The position numbers and the translations under genes were made by a program. 64,000 nucleotides of DNA from Dellaglioa kimchii (lineage in GTDB: Bacteria > Bacillota > Bacilli > Lactobacillales > Lactobacillaceae): NCBI RefSeq assembly GCF_046115505.1, contig NZ_CP170736.1, positions 496,001 through 560,000 of the forward strand, read 5' to 3'. Shown here one piece after another: positions 41,933 to 51,807 of this stretch. The number at the start of each line of letters is the position of its first letter. Within the stretch, counting starts at the first letter, position 1. Below the pieces are notes generated by a model. The model was not told the origin of the DNA. It ran no database searches and saw nothing but the letters and a program-made list of their open reading frames with translations.

Positions 41933-44758
41933 TTAACTATCAGAATTAGATAAAAACGTCTTTAAATCAATAATAATGTCTGCCAATGGTTCATTTATGA
42001 GTTGTAATTCATCCGGCAATACTTCAATCATCTTTTTACCATAACTTTGATTTATCAATCGATTGTCTAATACAATCATTGCTCCTTTATCGGTTGACGT
42101 CCGAATTAAGCGTCCGAACCCTTGTTTAAGCTTCATTGTTGCTCTTGGTAGTGAATACTCACTGAATACATCCCTACCTTGACCTTCAAACTCTTTTTCT
42201 TTTGCCTTTACATTTAACGACTCTGGAGACTCAAATGGTAACCGCGTCACAATTAAAAGTTCTAATCTATCGTTTGGTAAGTCAACGCCTTCCCAGAAAC
42301 TACCAGTACCCATTAAAACAGCGTCTTTACCTAATAAAAATCGTTTTTTTAATTTTCCAGGCCGTCCTGTAACACCCTGAACTAAAAGTTCACGATCAAG
42401 GTGTAACCCTCTTTTTGTTAATAACCCATAAACATTTGCTATCGTATCAAGCGAATTAAATAAAATTAACGTTTGTTTACGCTGTGATTTTATAATCTCA
42501 TAAACTGAATCAGCCAAGTAAGATTCATAAAGCTCTTTTGATGATCGAACATCAAAAGCATCACTTGCTACATACAATTTAGCTTGGTTACTATAATCAA
42601 AAGGACTCCCTAATTTTTCGATTTTGTAATTATCATCTTGTATATCTAGCTGATCAATAATGTAATCAGGATTACCTGGTAGTAGCAAAGTCGCCCCAGT
42701 AAACGTCAGGTGATTAAAGTGCCGATAAATTACTTCAGAAAGAAAATGAGTTGCATCTGATAAACTAAATTCAAATTGCATTTTGTCTGTTTGTCCGTTA
42801 ATCGGAAAACTTAACCAAAGCACCTTTTCATTTAGCTTGTCTTGATTTTGTTCAAATATAGTCCAGCCCTCAGTTTCTGCAAATAATTGCTTAAAAAAGT
42901 TATGAACACGATTCAAAAGCTGTTGCTCGTCTTGACCAATATTTTGTTGGCTTTTTGCAGCGATATAACGATCTCGTAAAATGGCATCATCTCTTTTTAA
43001 AACAGTTATCACTTTTAAAACAGATTCAAGCATAATTTTATTTCGATTAATCAATCTAATTAGCTCAGTTGATTTTAAAATAATTACTTTTCCGATCGTT
43101 TCATTTTTTGCTGCTGAATTCCTACTAATTTGTCGACCATACTCTCTTGAAAATTGTCTGATGAGTAACTCAACTGATTCCCGTAATTTCCTAATTTCTG
43201 TTAATAATTGATTGTTTTCACTAGCTGTTAAGAAATTAATTGCCATTAAGTCATTAAAAGAAAATTTTTGTGAACTTTGTATGCTAGTCAATAATGAATC
43301 ACACATATTAATAATTTTCCAGAATCGAATGCGTCCTTTATTTGACTGTAGAGCAACATCAGCAAGATGCTGTGCTTCATCTACAATTAATTCAGGCGCA
43401 AGTTTTGTACGATCTGAGTTAAATAAACCAGGATGCTTCATTAAAAAAGCATGATTTGTAAAAATAATTTCTGACGATTCAACTTGTTTATATAACGTAT
43501 TAATAAAGTCAACTTCAAAAAATTGATCAGTTAATACTAAACTCCCAACCCCTTGATGTTCAATTTGATTAAAAATGGGATTTTGATAACTTGAAAGTTT
43601 TAATTCATCAAGTTCACCAGTTTTAGTCATTGTCAGCCATACTAAGATACGTATTTTCATTAAAGCTATCTGTCCAGAGGTTTCTTTTTGTGTTAATTCT
43701 TTTTTAAATGCTGCTAAATTTATATAATGGTTACTACCCTTCAAATTTACTGCAGATGTTTGAAAAGGCAATAATTGGTTAAGTAACGGTAATGCCTGAT
43801 TCATCAACTGGGTTTGAAGTATCGTTGTCGCACTACTAATCACGATTTGTTTACGATTTTGAGCGTGATAAGCTGCTGGAATTAAATAACCTAATGTTTT
43901 ACCAATTCCTGTAGGGGCCTCAATAATTAAAGTTCGATTGCTACTTTTCAAGTGTTCAGAAATGAGGTCCATCATCTTTGCTTGTTCAGGTCGCCAACTC
44001 AATTGTTTTTCAAATATTTTTTTCTTATCTACTTCTGCTTCAGGATAAGCATAATTCGTTAAATTAAATGTATCTTGTTTCCTACGCTGGAGGACAAGCC
44101 CACCAACAATGTATAGATGATCTGGTAGTCTTTCCTGTCTTCTGTTTTTATCACTGTAGGCATCATAAAATAGTTCATTTGTATTTCTTAATAAAAATGA
44201 ACTCAAACGATTTATTTCAAATAAAGTTTCTCTTGGAATCGTTTCTAGTCGAGTTAATAAGAAGATAAATAACTCTGCTGTCACATGGGCATCACTATCG
44301 GCATGATGCGGATTTTCGTGAGTTAGATTCAAATATCGACTCAGATCTTTTAATTTAAAACTGGGTGCTGTTGGCAATAAGATTTGACTAAGCTGTACAG
44401 TATCGACACCCTTGATTGATAATGCAGGATAGCCAACTCTTTCTAACTCACTATTGATAAATGGTAAATCAAAGTTAATATTATGCGCAACAAAAACTGT
44501 ATCTTGGAGAATCGCGTAAATCGTTGCAGCGACGTCTTCAAAATAGGCAGCCTTTCTGATTTGACGGTTTGTAATCCCTGTTAATTCTGTAATAACTTTC
44601 GGAATTGCCATACCAGGATTAATATCAAACGAGAAAGAATTTATTATTTGATTTTTTTGAACTAAAACGCAACCAAATTGGATCATTCGATCGCCACTTT
44701 TAAGATTTGTTCCCGTCGTTTCAATATCCACTACAGCATAAATCGTATTTTTATTCAT
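41933..44758 (-). CDS. dinG: DinG-type helicase with N-terminal 3'-5' exonuclease domain
   Basis: The 941-residue protein fuses a DnaQ-like exonuclease (residues 1-170; VVDIETTGTN, HNINFDLPF, HHADSDAHVT, giving D-E-D-D/H ligands) to an XPD/DinG superfamily 2 helicase. The Walker A is EAPTGIGKTLGYL near residue 280, the DEAH-type box is VDEAQHLAD near residue 455 and motif VI is QGFGRLIR near residue 880. The Fe-S cysteines of E. coli DinG are not apparent, as in other Gram-positive forms; S. aureus DinG is mainly a nuclease. A hairpin spans the stop codon (41924-41952). Confidence 0.92.
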   Translation of the reverse strand: MNKNTIYAVVDIETTGTNLKSGDRMIQFGCVLVQKNQIINSFSFDINPGMAIPKVITELTGITNRQIRKAAYFEDVAATIYAILQDTVFVAHNINFDLPFINSELERVGYPALSIKGVDTVQLSQILLPTAPSFKLKDLSRYLNLTHENPHHADSDAHVTAELFIFLLTRLETIPRETLFEINRLSSFLLRNTNELFYDAYSDKNRRQERLPDHLYIVGGLVLQRRKQDTFNLTNYAYPEAEVDKKKIFEKQLSWRPEQAKMMDLISEHLKSSNRTLIIEAPTGIGKTLGYLIPAAYHAQNRKQIVISSATTILQTQLMNQALPLLNQLLPFQTSAVNLKGSNHYINLAAFKKELTQKETSGQIALMKIRILVWLTMTKTGELDELKLSSYQNPIFNQIEHQGVGSLVLTDQFFEVDFINTLYKQVESSEIIFTNHAFLMKHPGLFNSDRTKLAPELIVDEAQHLADVALQSNKGRIRFWKIINMCDSLLTSIQSSQKFSFNDLMAINFLTASENNQLLTEIRKLRESVELLIRQFSREYGRQISRNSAAKNETIGKVIILKSTELIRLINRNKIMLESVLKVITVLKRDDAILRDRYIAAKSQQNIGQDEQQLLNRVHNFFKQLFAETEGWTIFEQNQDKLNEKVLWLSFPINGQTDKMQFEFSLSDATHFLSEVIYRHFNHLTFTGATLLLPGNPDYIIDQLDIQDDNYKIEKLGSPFDYSNQAKLYVASDAFDVRSSKELYESYLADSVYEIIKSQRKQTLILFNSLDTIANVYGLLTKRGLHLDRELLVQGVTGRPGKLKKRFLLGKDAVLMGTGSFWEGVDLPNDRLELLIVTRLPFESPESLNVKAKEKEFEGQGRDVFSEYSLPRATMKLKQGFGRLIRTSTDKGAMIVLDNRLINQSYGKKMIEVLPDELQLINEPLADIIIDLKTFLSNSDS

Positions 44759-44942
44759 TGAAGTTTATCACCAGTCTTTTTAAGTTAACGCATTTATGTT
44801 TATTTTACCATATTGATTAAAGAATCATATGCCAAAAACTAAATCATTATAAATTCTCTAAGTTCATCCAGTCCATTATAGCTATAACGACAATTTTAAG
44901 GTATGATAATGGAAGTAAATTCATCTAGAGAGGACTCTTTTT

Positions 44943-45917
44943 TTGAACAATTTGTCAGATAATACAGAAGCAAAATTTCTTGGTACTAGCCATGCTAAAA
45001 TTATATTAATCGGCGAACACTCTGTTGTCTATAGCCAACCCGCTATTGCCCTTCCTTTACCAAATGTTAAAATATCAGTTTTAACGGAAGCAATGCCAGA
45101 TAAACAATGGATCACAAGTCGTTTTTATAGTGGTGAACTGAAAAATGTTCCCATGAATATGCGTGGCATTAAACAAGTTATCCAGTACATTTTAAAATCA
45201 TTGAATAAACGACATCAATCATTTAAATTAACGATTGAAAGTGACATTCCATCTGAACGAGGGATGGGATCTTCCGCTGCCACAGTTATTGCCATAATTC
45301 GAAGTTTGTACGCTTTTTTTGATACGAAAATTGATCGCGATGAACTTCTGTTTATTGCCAATATCGCTGAAACGACCACACATGGTTCTCCAAGTGGTAT
45401 CGATGCCGCAACAACTAGTAGCCATGATCCTATTTGGTTCATTAAGCACCAAGAGGCTTACCCCGTCCCATTAAACATAGAGGCAACCTTAGTGATTGCT
45501 GATACTGGAATCAAGGGCCAAACGGGTTTAACTGTTGGTCAAGTTCGTGATCGCGTCTTATCAAGTCCTGATGTAACTGAAAAAATAATTTCTGAACTTG
45601 GTCAATTAACAGGTATGGCTAAGGCACAAATTGCAACAGATGATGCTATAAGTTTAGGACATACATTATCTAGGGCTCATCATTTACTAAAATCCTTAGG
45701 TGTTAGTCATCCCAAATTAGATGCACTTGTCAAAACAAGTCTAGAAAATGGCGCTTTAGGTGCCAAGCTTACCGGTGGTGGTGGCGGTGGTTGTATGATA
45801 GCCCTAGTCAAAACACCTGAAGAAGCTTTAAATCTAAGTCATCTCTTAAATCGCAATGGTGCCATTGCAACTTGGATTCAACCCCTTAAAAAGGAGTCAC
45901 AACATATTGAAAAATAA
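44943..45917 (+). CDS. mvk: Mevalonate kinase
   Basis: The 324-residue GHMP kinase phosphorylates mevalonate. GHMP motifs: KIILIGEHSVVYSQPAIALP near residue 20, the phosphate loop SERGMGSSAATVIAI near residue 103, and the C-terminal AKLTGGGGGGCMIAL near residue 280. The start is TTG at 44943 with AGAGGA 8 bases upstream. It is the first of four mevalonate-pathway genes that lead to isopentenyl diphosphate. It overlaps mvaD by 11 bases. Confidence 0.95.
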   Translation: MNNLSDNTEAKFLGTSHAKIILIGEHSVVYSQPAIALPLPNVKISVLTEAMPDKQWITSRFYSGELKNVPMNMRGIKQVIQYILKSLNKRHQSFKLTIESDIPSERGMGSSAATVIAIIRSLYAFFDTKIDRDELLFIANIAETTTHGSPSGIDAATTSSHDPIWFIKHQEAYPVPLNIEATLVIADTGIKGQTGLTVGQVRDRVLSSPDVTEKIISELGQLTGMAKAQIATDDAISLGHTLSRAHHLLKSLGVSHPKLDALVKTSLENGALGAKLTGGGGGGCMIALVKTPEEALNLSHLLNRNGAIATWIQPLKKESQHIEK

Positions 45918-46872
45918 GATTTCAGCACGTGCTCATACTAATATTGCACTCATTAAATACTGGGGTAAACAAAATAAAGATTTAATTATCCCATACAACA
46001 ATAGCCTATCTTTGACGTTAGATCATTTTTATACTGATACTACGGTCACTTTTGACGATACACTAACTGAAGATACCTTTTTTTTAAATACTAAACAAAA
46101 AAAGGATAAAAAAGTATCAGCCTTTTTAGACGTTGTTCGTAATCAAGCACAAAAAAATATTTATGCTAAAGTAGAATCAGTAAATCACGTTCCAACTTCA
46201 GCAGGGCTTGCGTCATCAGCAAGCGCATATGCTGCACTCGCACTTGCTGCCAGTCAAGCAATTGGTTTAAATTTAAATCGACGCGATTTATCACGATTAG
46301 CACGTCGTGGTTCTGGTTCAGCTAGTCGCTCTATTTTTGGTGGCCTAGTTGAATGGGAAAAAGGTCACAATGATGAAGACTCCTTTGCTGTACCGATGGA
46401 AGAAACGATTGATTGGGATATTCAAATGATTGCTATTATGATTAATAGTCATGAAAAAGCGATTGATTCTCGCTCTGGGATGCAACATTCCGTGGACACA
46501 TCACCTTTCTACAATGATTGGGTTAAATCTTCTGAACGTGATTTAATTGATATGAAAAAAGCTATTCTAGAGAAAAACCTCGAAAAAGTCGGTCAAATTG
46601 CCGAAAATAATGCAATGAAAATGCACGCAACAACATTAAGCGCTAATCCCAGCTTTACCTATTTTAATCCTGATAGCATACGTGCTATGGATGCTATTCG
46701 TGACTTGCGTCAAGAAGGTATTACCTGTTATTTCACAATGGATGCTGGTCCAAATGTTAAAATAATTTGTTCCAAAGCTGAAACACCTTATATTTTAAAA
46801 AAATTAAGTCCACTTTTTGGTGAAAAAAATCTTTTGGTTGCCAAACCTGGACCTGGAGCGACACTTATCTAG
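45907..46872 (+). CDS. mvaD: Diphosphomevalonate decarboxylase
   Basis: The 321-residue GHMP enzyme makes IPP from diphosphomevalonate with ATP. The opening ARAHTNIALIKYWGKQNKDL is family-specific, VPTSAGLASSASAYAALALA near residue 95 is the phosphate loop, and SGSASRSIFGGLVEW near residue 135 and YFTMDAGPNVKIIC near residue 280 contain the conserved Arg and Asp. The start is TTG at 45907, set by AAGGAG 10 bases upstream inside the end of mvk; the longer frame lacks an RBS. Confidence 0.95.
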   Translation: MKNKISARAHTNIALIKYWGKQNKDLIIPYNNSLSLTLDHFYTDTTVTFDDTLTEDTFFLNTKQKKDKKVSAFLDVVRNQAQKNIYAKVESVNHVPTSAGLASSASAYAALALAASQAIGLNLNRRDLSRLARRGSGSASRSIFGGLVEWEKGHNDEDSFAVPMEETIDWDIQMIAIMINSHEKAIDSRSGMQHSVDTSPFYNDWVKSSERDLIDMKKAILEKNLEKVGQIAENNAMKMHATTLSANPSFTYFNPDSIRAMDAIRDLRQEGITCYFTMDAGPNVKIICSKAETPYILKKLSPLFGEKNLLVAKPGPGATLI

Positions 46873-46903
46873 TGTTATCCATATTGAAAGGAATTGAGCC
46901 TAT

Positions 46904-47968
46904 TTGATCACCGCTAAAGCACCAGGAAAACTTTATATTGCAGGAGAATACGCAATTGTTGAACCTGGATCACCAGCAATCATTGTTGCTATTGATCAGT
47001 TTGTAACTGTAACAATTAAAAAGAGTAAAGAAACAGGTAGTATCTCATCTAAACAATACCAAGAAAATTCTTTATCTTGGTATCGTCAAGGGACTAAAAT
47101 TATTTTTGATAATCGAGATAACCCCTTTCACTACATATTATCGGCGATTCATTTAACCGAATTATATGCACAATCCATCGGGAAACAGATGGTTAATTAT
47201 CACGTCAATATTGATAGTGATTTAGATAGTACTGATGGTAAAAAATATGGTTTGGGTAGTTCTGCTGCGGTTACCGTAGCAACCGTTCGTGCCGTTTCAC
47301 AATTTTACAATTTAAAATTAACAGATAACGCTCTATTTAAATTATCAGCAATGGCTCACCTAGATGTTCAGGGAAATGGTTCACTCGGAGATATAGCCGC
47401 TAGTGTTTATGGCGGTTGGATTGCTTATTATTCATTCGATCGAGATTGGTTGAAAATTATGAGAAAAGGTACGCCACTAACCGAACTTTTAACTATGGAT
47501 TGGCCTATGCTTTCTGTCCAACGCCTACCACAACCTAAAGATTTAGAATTATTAATCGGTTGGACTGGCTCTCCAGCTTCAACTTCCATTTTTGTTGATA
47601 AGATGGCCCTTTTTAAAGCAAAACAAAAAAAGACTTACTCTGAATTTTTAGAAGATTCAAAAAAATGTGTCACTGCGATGATTAATGGCTTTAAATTAAA
47701 TAATTCCATCATTATTCAACAAGAAATTACAAATAATCGAATGATCTTGCAACAATTAGCCGATGCTAGTCAGGTGATAATTGAAACCGAATCATTAACT
47801 TCCCTTTGTAATTTATCAGAATCCCAACATGCTGCCGCAAAAACGTCAGGTGCTGGCGGCGGTGATTGCGGTATTGCATTAGCAACTTCTGAAACAAATC
47901 GTACTGAATTATTTAAAGATTGGGCACAAAACGATATTCAGCCTTTGAATATCAAAGTGACCTTATAG
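46904..47968 (+). CDS. pmk: Phosphomevalonate kinase
   Basis: The 354-residue GHMP kinase forms diphosphomevalonate. Motifs are APGKLYIAGEYAIVEPGSPA at the N-terminus, KKYGLGSSAAVTVATVRA near residue 115, SLGDIAASVYGGWIAY near residue 160 and AKTSGAGGGDCGIAL near residue 312. The start is TTG at 46904 with AAAGGA about 11 bases upstream. Third gene of the mevalonate operon, 31 bases after mvaD. Confidence 0.95.
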   Translation: MITAKAPGKLYIAGEYAIVEPGSPAIIVAIDQFVTVTIKKSKETGSISSKQYQENSLSWYRQGTKIIFDNRDNPFHYILSAIHLTELYAQSIGKQMVNYHVNIDSDLDSTDGKKYGLGSSAAVTVATVRAVSQFYNLKLTDNALFKLSAMAHLDVQGNGSLGDIAASVYGGWIAYYSFDRDWLKIMRKGTPLTELLTMDWPMLSVQRLPQPKDLELLIGWTGSPASTSIFVDKMALFKAKQKKTYSEFLEDSKKCVTAMINGFKLNNSIIIQQEITNNRMILQQLADASQVIIETESLTSLCNLSESQHAAAKTSGAGGGDCGIALATSETNRTELFKDWAQNDIQPLNIKVTL

Positions 47969-47984
47969 GATAAGGAGTTTTTTT

Positions 47985-49022
47985 ATGATTAAAGACGATA
48001 ATTTAATTCAAAGTCACAGAAAAGATGAACATGTATTTATCGCCGAAAAATTATTCAATACTGAATCAAAAAATCAATTGAATGAAATCAAGCTTATTCC
48101 TTCAAATTTACCTGAGCTTTCTATTAATGATATTCAATCTAGCGTTGAGCTTCCAAATTTCTCGTTTCAATCGCCCTTTTATATTAATGCTATGACTGGT
48201 GGTAGTGAACAAACGGGTATTTTAAATCAACAATTAGCCGAAGTTGCAGCTATCACAAATACGCCAATCGCAACAGGTTCTCAAAGTATTGCCTTAAAAG
48301 ACCCTTCTATGGCTCATACATTTAAAATACTTCGCGAAAAGAACCCAAATGGCCTCATCTTTTCTAATTTAAGCGCTAACGCGACATTAGAACAGGCAAA
48401 AAGAGCCGTTGATATGATTGAAGCAAACGCCCTACAAATTCATATTAATGCCGCTCAAGAAATTGTTATGCCAGAAGGTGAACGTGAATTTTATTGGTTG
48501 AAGAATATTGAAACACTCGTAAACCGGCTTGAAGTACCCATTATTGTTAAAGAAGTTGGTTTTGGGATGTCACATAAAACGGTTCAACAATTAGCTGATA
48601 TTGGTGTACGTTATGTTGATATTTCTGGTCGTGGTGGAACAAATTTTGCCATGATTGAAAACGAACGTAGACATGCTAAAGATTTTTCCTTTCTAGAAGA
48701 TTGGGGCTTAACCACAGCTGAAAGTCTCATTGATACAAAATCTCTGCAAACAGGGTTAACAATTTTTGCCTCTGGTGGTATTCGTACCCCATTAGATATT
48801 GTTAAATGTCTCGCTTTAGGCGCTAAAAGTGTTGGTATCTCTGGTGCATTCTTGCACATTCTCAATAAACAAGGTCAAGATGCGCTAACAAATACAATAT
48901 TAGATTATCAATCAAAAATTAACATGCTTATGCTATTACTTGGTACCAAAAATTTAAGCGATTTAACAAAAATTAGAATGATTTTATCACCAGAGTTACA
49001 AAATTTTAAAAATCAAATATAA
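47985..49022 (+). CDS. fni: Type 2 isopentenyl-diphosphate isomerase (FMN)
   Basis: The 345-residue TIM-barrel flavoenzyme interconverts IPP and DMAPP. Seen are the N-terminal KDEHVFIAEK, PFYINAMTGGS near residue 65, QIHINAAQEIVMPEGER near residue 148 (active-site Gln/Glu), DISGRGGTNFAMIEN near residue 208 and FASGGIRTPLDIVK near residue 262 (FMN phosphate). It is unrelated in fold to type 1 Idi. ATG with AAGGAG upstream. Last gene of the operon, followed by a strong terminator. Confidence 0.95.
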   Translation: MIKDDNLIQSHRKDEHVFIAEKLFNTESKNQLNEIKLIPSNLPELSINDIQSSVELPNFSFQSPFYINAMTGGSEQTGILNQQLAEVAAITNTPIATGSQSIALKDPSMAHTFKILREKNPNGLIFSNLSANATLEQAKRAVDMIEANALQIHINAAQEIVMPEGEREFYWLKNIETLVNRLEVPIIVKEVGFGMSHKTVQQLADIGVRYVDISGRGGTNFAMIENERRHAKDFSFLEDWGLTTAESLIDTKSLQTGLTIFASGGIRTPLDIVKCLALGAKSVGISGAFLHILNKQGQDALTNTILDYQSKINMLMLLLGTKNLSDLTKIRMILSPELQNFKNQI

Positions 49023-49037
49023 TCATGTTTACATAAT

Positions 49038-49087
49038 AAAAACGCCAAATCAGTTAGATAATGAATCTAACTGATTTGGCGTTTTTA
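49038..49087. terminator. Bidirectional terminator between fni and the permease-like gene
   Basis: A 21-bp stem (AAAACGCCAAATCAGTTAG and its complement) closes a 5-base loop, with T-runs on both sides. Confidence 0.9.
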
Positions 49088-50065
49088 TTAGTCATTACGT
49101 TTGTTAACCCTTCTACGGATAACAAAGTAGAAAATAACTGAAGCAACAATAAAGAGAGTACCTTCAAATTCGTACAGAGCGATCATATTTGTTTTAATCG
49201 AAAATTGTGACTGACCAATCGCAGTTCCTATTAAGCCACCAACTAAGAACGAACCCATGTAAATTAACAAATTATTCCAAATAATAAGTTTTTTTGATTG
49301 CTTGATAAATTTCTGATTACGAATTTGCTTACTAACACCAACAATCCAAATATACGTTGCGACCATAACACTAGCAATAACAGCCATTAAACCCACTGCT
49401 TGTTGCCAATGTCGACTGATCCATGAGTTATTAGTTAAAATCAAATTATCATTGACCTGTTTAGAAACTGTTGTATTAGTTAATTCGGTCGTTAACACAT
49501 TCTTAGTCACAACATGCTTTGAATCAAGAATAATATTTGTATTATTTGCCTTCAAATTACTTGTGTCTGCAGTTGACATCGCAATAAAAATTTGGTTATC
49601 CAACTCGGAATTGTATTTATCTCCCATAATACCGATGACTGAAATGTATTGCCCATTTAATTTATAATACTGCTGATGAAATGGCGAGTATAATTTTTTT
49701 TCAATGTTTCGACCAACTACTGCCACCGGGACTTCAGATAAAAAATCATTATTTGAAAAAAAGGTTCCAGAGACCATTGGCGGTTTATCATAATTACCCT
49801 TCGCATAAAAATAAGAAATATTTTTTTTATTTTTTACTTGATAATGAATTTGAAAATCAGAAATTTTTCCTGACTTTGCTAACGTTATATTATATTTATC
49901 TAAATTTTGTTCTTTTGTTTTAAGAACATACGCATTTTTAGATAGATTATGATTATCTAATTTTGTGATTAAATCTTTTTCCTGCATCTTAAAAAATAAA
50001 AATGTAGTAAAGAATGTAAGTAGTAAGATAGCAACTATAAATATGTATCTTCTTCGCATCATCAA
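49088..50065 (-). CDS. MacB/FtsX-like permease domain protein without ATPase partner
   Basis: The 325-residue protein has one N-terminal helix (about 5-25), a large extracellular domain (about 26-210), and three C-terminal helices (about 222-242, 265-285, 293-315). The extracellular part has MacB-type core features: GTFFSNNDFLSEVPVAVVG near residue 105, then an entry like YISVIGIMGDKYNSELDNQIFIAM. The 1+3 helix layout is that of type VII ABC permeases such as MacB and FtsX. No ABC ATPase gene is adjacent; the next gene upstream encodes a MIP18 protein. Function unknown; it may use an ATPase coded elsewhere. Confidence 0.6.
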   Translation of the reverse strand: MMMRRRYIFIVAILLLTFFTTFLFFKMQEKDLITKLDNHNLSKNAYVLKTKEQNLDKYNITLAKSGKISDFQIHYQVKNKKNISYFYAKGNYDKPPMVSGTFFSNNDFLSEVPVAVVGRNIEKKLYSPFHQQYYKLNGQYISVIGIMGDKYNSELDNQIFIAMSTADTSNLKANNTNIILDSKHVVTKNVLTTELTNTTVSKQVNDNLILTNNSWISRHWQQAVGLMAVIASVMVATYIWIVGVSKQIRNQKFIKQSKKLIIWNNLLIYMGSFLVGGLIGTAIGQSQFSIKTNMIALYEFEGTLFIVASVIFYFVIRRRVNKRND

Positions 50066-50084
50066 TTTAATTTCCCCCTAACTT

Positions 50085-50408
50085 TTAATGGACACCGAGT
50101 GCCATTTTGGCATACCTAGACATACGTTCAATTGACCAGGCTGGACTCCATATAAATTGTACAGTTACTTTTTTTATTTCTTGTACTGGCTTTAACGCAT
50201 CTTCGACTAATTCAGATAGTACACCTGTTAACGGGCAACCCATTGTGGTCAAAGTCATTTGTACATTACAATTATTATCATTGTCTAACTCAATCTCATA
50301 TACTAAACCTAAATTAATGATATCCATATCCAATTCAGGATCCATCACTTTTTCTAAATGTGTCAAAATATCTTTCTTAATTATTTCTGCGCTCCGTCTT
50401 TCACTCAT
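50085..50408 (-). CDS. MIP18/PaaD-like metal-sulfur cluster assembly factor
   Basis: The 107-residue DUF59 protein has the family core VMDPELDMDIINLGLVYEI near residue 20 and the conserved Cys in TLTTMGCPLTG near residue 58. DUF59 proteins, such as SufT, help in maturation of Fe-S proteins. The C-terminal VQFIWSPAWSIERMSRYAK is typical of the Gram-positive form. It may share a transcript with the permease-like gene 19 bases downstream. Confidence 0.88.
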   Translation of the reverse strand: MSERRSAEIIKKDILTHLEKVMDPELDMDIINLGLVYEIELDNDNNCNVQMTLTTMGCPLTGVLSELVEDALKPVQEIKKVTVQFIWSPAWSIERMSRYAKMALGVH

Positions 50409-50605
50409 AGGATTAATCCTCTCTTGAATAGCTAATATTACTAGTTTATCGTTTCTATTTTAGCATTGCAATCTATTGTTTTAATGTTACTGAACTCTTT
50501 ACTTTTTCTGAAATTTAATATAATGCCCCATCAAAGTTACTTTAAAAATCAGACCATATTAAAGATACGATTTTATAACAATAGGTAAAAAATGGTTAAA
50601 TACGT

Positions 50606-50634
50606 TTGAATACTGTATACTCAAATGCTATCCT
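50606..50634 (+). promoter_or_regulatory. Promoter of the HAD phosphatase gene
   Basis: The -35 TTGAAT (50606-50611) and -10 TATCCT (50629-50634) are 17 bases apart. The rest of the 294-base gap between MIP18 and this gene shows no other clear element. Confidence 0.5.
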
Positions 50635-50702
50635 AAACTAATTAAGATAAAAAACTGTAAATCTTATTCACATAAAGTTAAGTTGATGGAGGAACAATAA
50701 CG

Positions 50703-51515
50703 ATGAACAAAAAATTAATTACAATTGATTTAGATGGCACAACTTTAAATAATAATGCGGAAGTTAGTTCAACGACAAAAAAAGTACTTACTCAAGCAAC
50801 GGCTGAAGGACATATTGTCAGTATTGTAACGGGACGCCCATATCGTATCTCAAAACAAATTTATGATTCATTAGGATTAACAACACCAATGATTAATTTT
50901 AATGGTGCCCTGGCACATATTCCACATAAAAATTGGGATAAATCATACGAATATACAATTAATCGAGACATTGTTTTTGATATTCTTAACGCTAGAAAAG
51001 AATTAGGTATTAATATGTTAGCTGCCGAAGGAAAAAATATGTTATTGGCTGACAATGCAAGTCAGCTAGTAAAAGGCTTTTTCCCACAAGTTTTAAGATC
51101 AAATCAAATTCTTAATAAACAAAATTTACAACATGATCCGACATCAATTACGATGTTTGTCGATCAAGATAAAAAACAATTAATTACATCTAGACTACTT
51201 GAAAAATATGGTGATGTTATCGAAGTCAACACTTGGGGCGGACCAAAACCTGTTCTAGAAGTTGTTTCAAAAGGTATTCAAAAAGCAATTGGTGTTTCTT
51301 ATCTAGCAGATTACTATGGTATCTCACAAAAAGATATCGTTGCTTTTGGTGATGAAAGTAATGATAAAGAAATGCTCTCATATGCTGGCTGGGGCGTTGC
51401 AATGAAAAATGGCACTTCTGAAATTAGAGGTCTAGCCAATGATGTTACCTCTTTAAATAATCAAGAAAATGGGCTTGCTCATTACTTAAAGAATTATTTA
51501 AATTTAGCTAAATAA
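50703..51515 (+). CDS. Cof-type HAD-IIB phosphatase
   Basis: The 270-residue haloacid-dehalogenase protein has motif I ITIDLDGTTLNNN (nucleophile Asp), motif II SIVTGRPYR near residue 40, the motif III Lys before about residue 195, and motif IV VAFGDESNDKEMLSYAG near residue 218. The cap is type IIB, as in Cof/YidA sugar-phosphate phosphatases. Substrate unknown. GGAGG precedes the ATG. Monocistronic. Confidence 0.9.
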   Translation: MNKKLITIDLDGTTLNNNAEVSSTTKKVLTQATAEGHIVSIVTGRPYRISKQIYDSLGLTTPMINFNGALAHIPHKNWDKSYEYTINRDIVFDILNARKELGINMLAAEGKNMLLADNASQLVKGFFPQVLRSNQILNKQNLQHDPTSITMFVDQDKKQLITSRLLEKYGDVIEVNTWGGPKPVLEVVSKGIQKAIGVSYLADYYGISQKDIVAFGDESNDKEMLSYAGWGVAMKNGTSEIRGLANDVTSLNNQENGLAHYLKNYLNLAK

Positions 51516-51560
51516 TCGTTAATTAGTAACAGATCAGTAGTGGTTTGTTATTTTTGTATA

Positions 51561-51597
51561 AAAAATGACTTCTGGAATATACCAGAAGTCATTTTTA
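51561..51597. terminator. Bidirectional terminator between HAD gene and tautomerase gene
   Basis: AAAAATGACTTCTGG pairs with CCAGAAGTCATTTTT around a short loop. Confidence 0.88.
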
Positions 51598-51604
51598 ATG
51601 ATAT

Positions 51605-51793
51605 TTATTTTTCGTCGCTTTTTAGAATACCACCGACACTATAACGATCTTTACGCATTTCATTTAAAATCACATGAATATGCTCTGTAGGTGCACCAGT
51701 GTTTTTTGAAACAGCATCAGTCACATCTTTAACTAAATTTTTAAGTTGTTCTTGTGAACGACCTTCAATTAAATCAATATTTATAATTGGCAT
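51605..51793 (-). CDS. 4-oxalocrotonate tautomerase family protein
   Basis: The 62-residue protein starts MPIINIDLIEGRS. After removal of Met, Pro1 would be the catalytic base of this family, and an Arg is present at residue 12 and again near 48. The C-terminus RYSVGG matches the DmpI/YwhB type. Substrate unknown. It lies 14 bases after yitT on the same strand. Confidence 0.88.
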   Translation of the reverse strand: MPIINIDLIEGRSQEQLKNLVKDVTDAVSKNTGAPTEHIHVILNEMRKDRYSVGGILKSDEK

Positions 51794-51807
51794 AATGAAT
51801 CTCCTTT

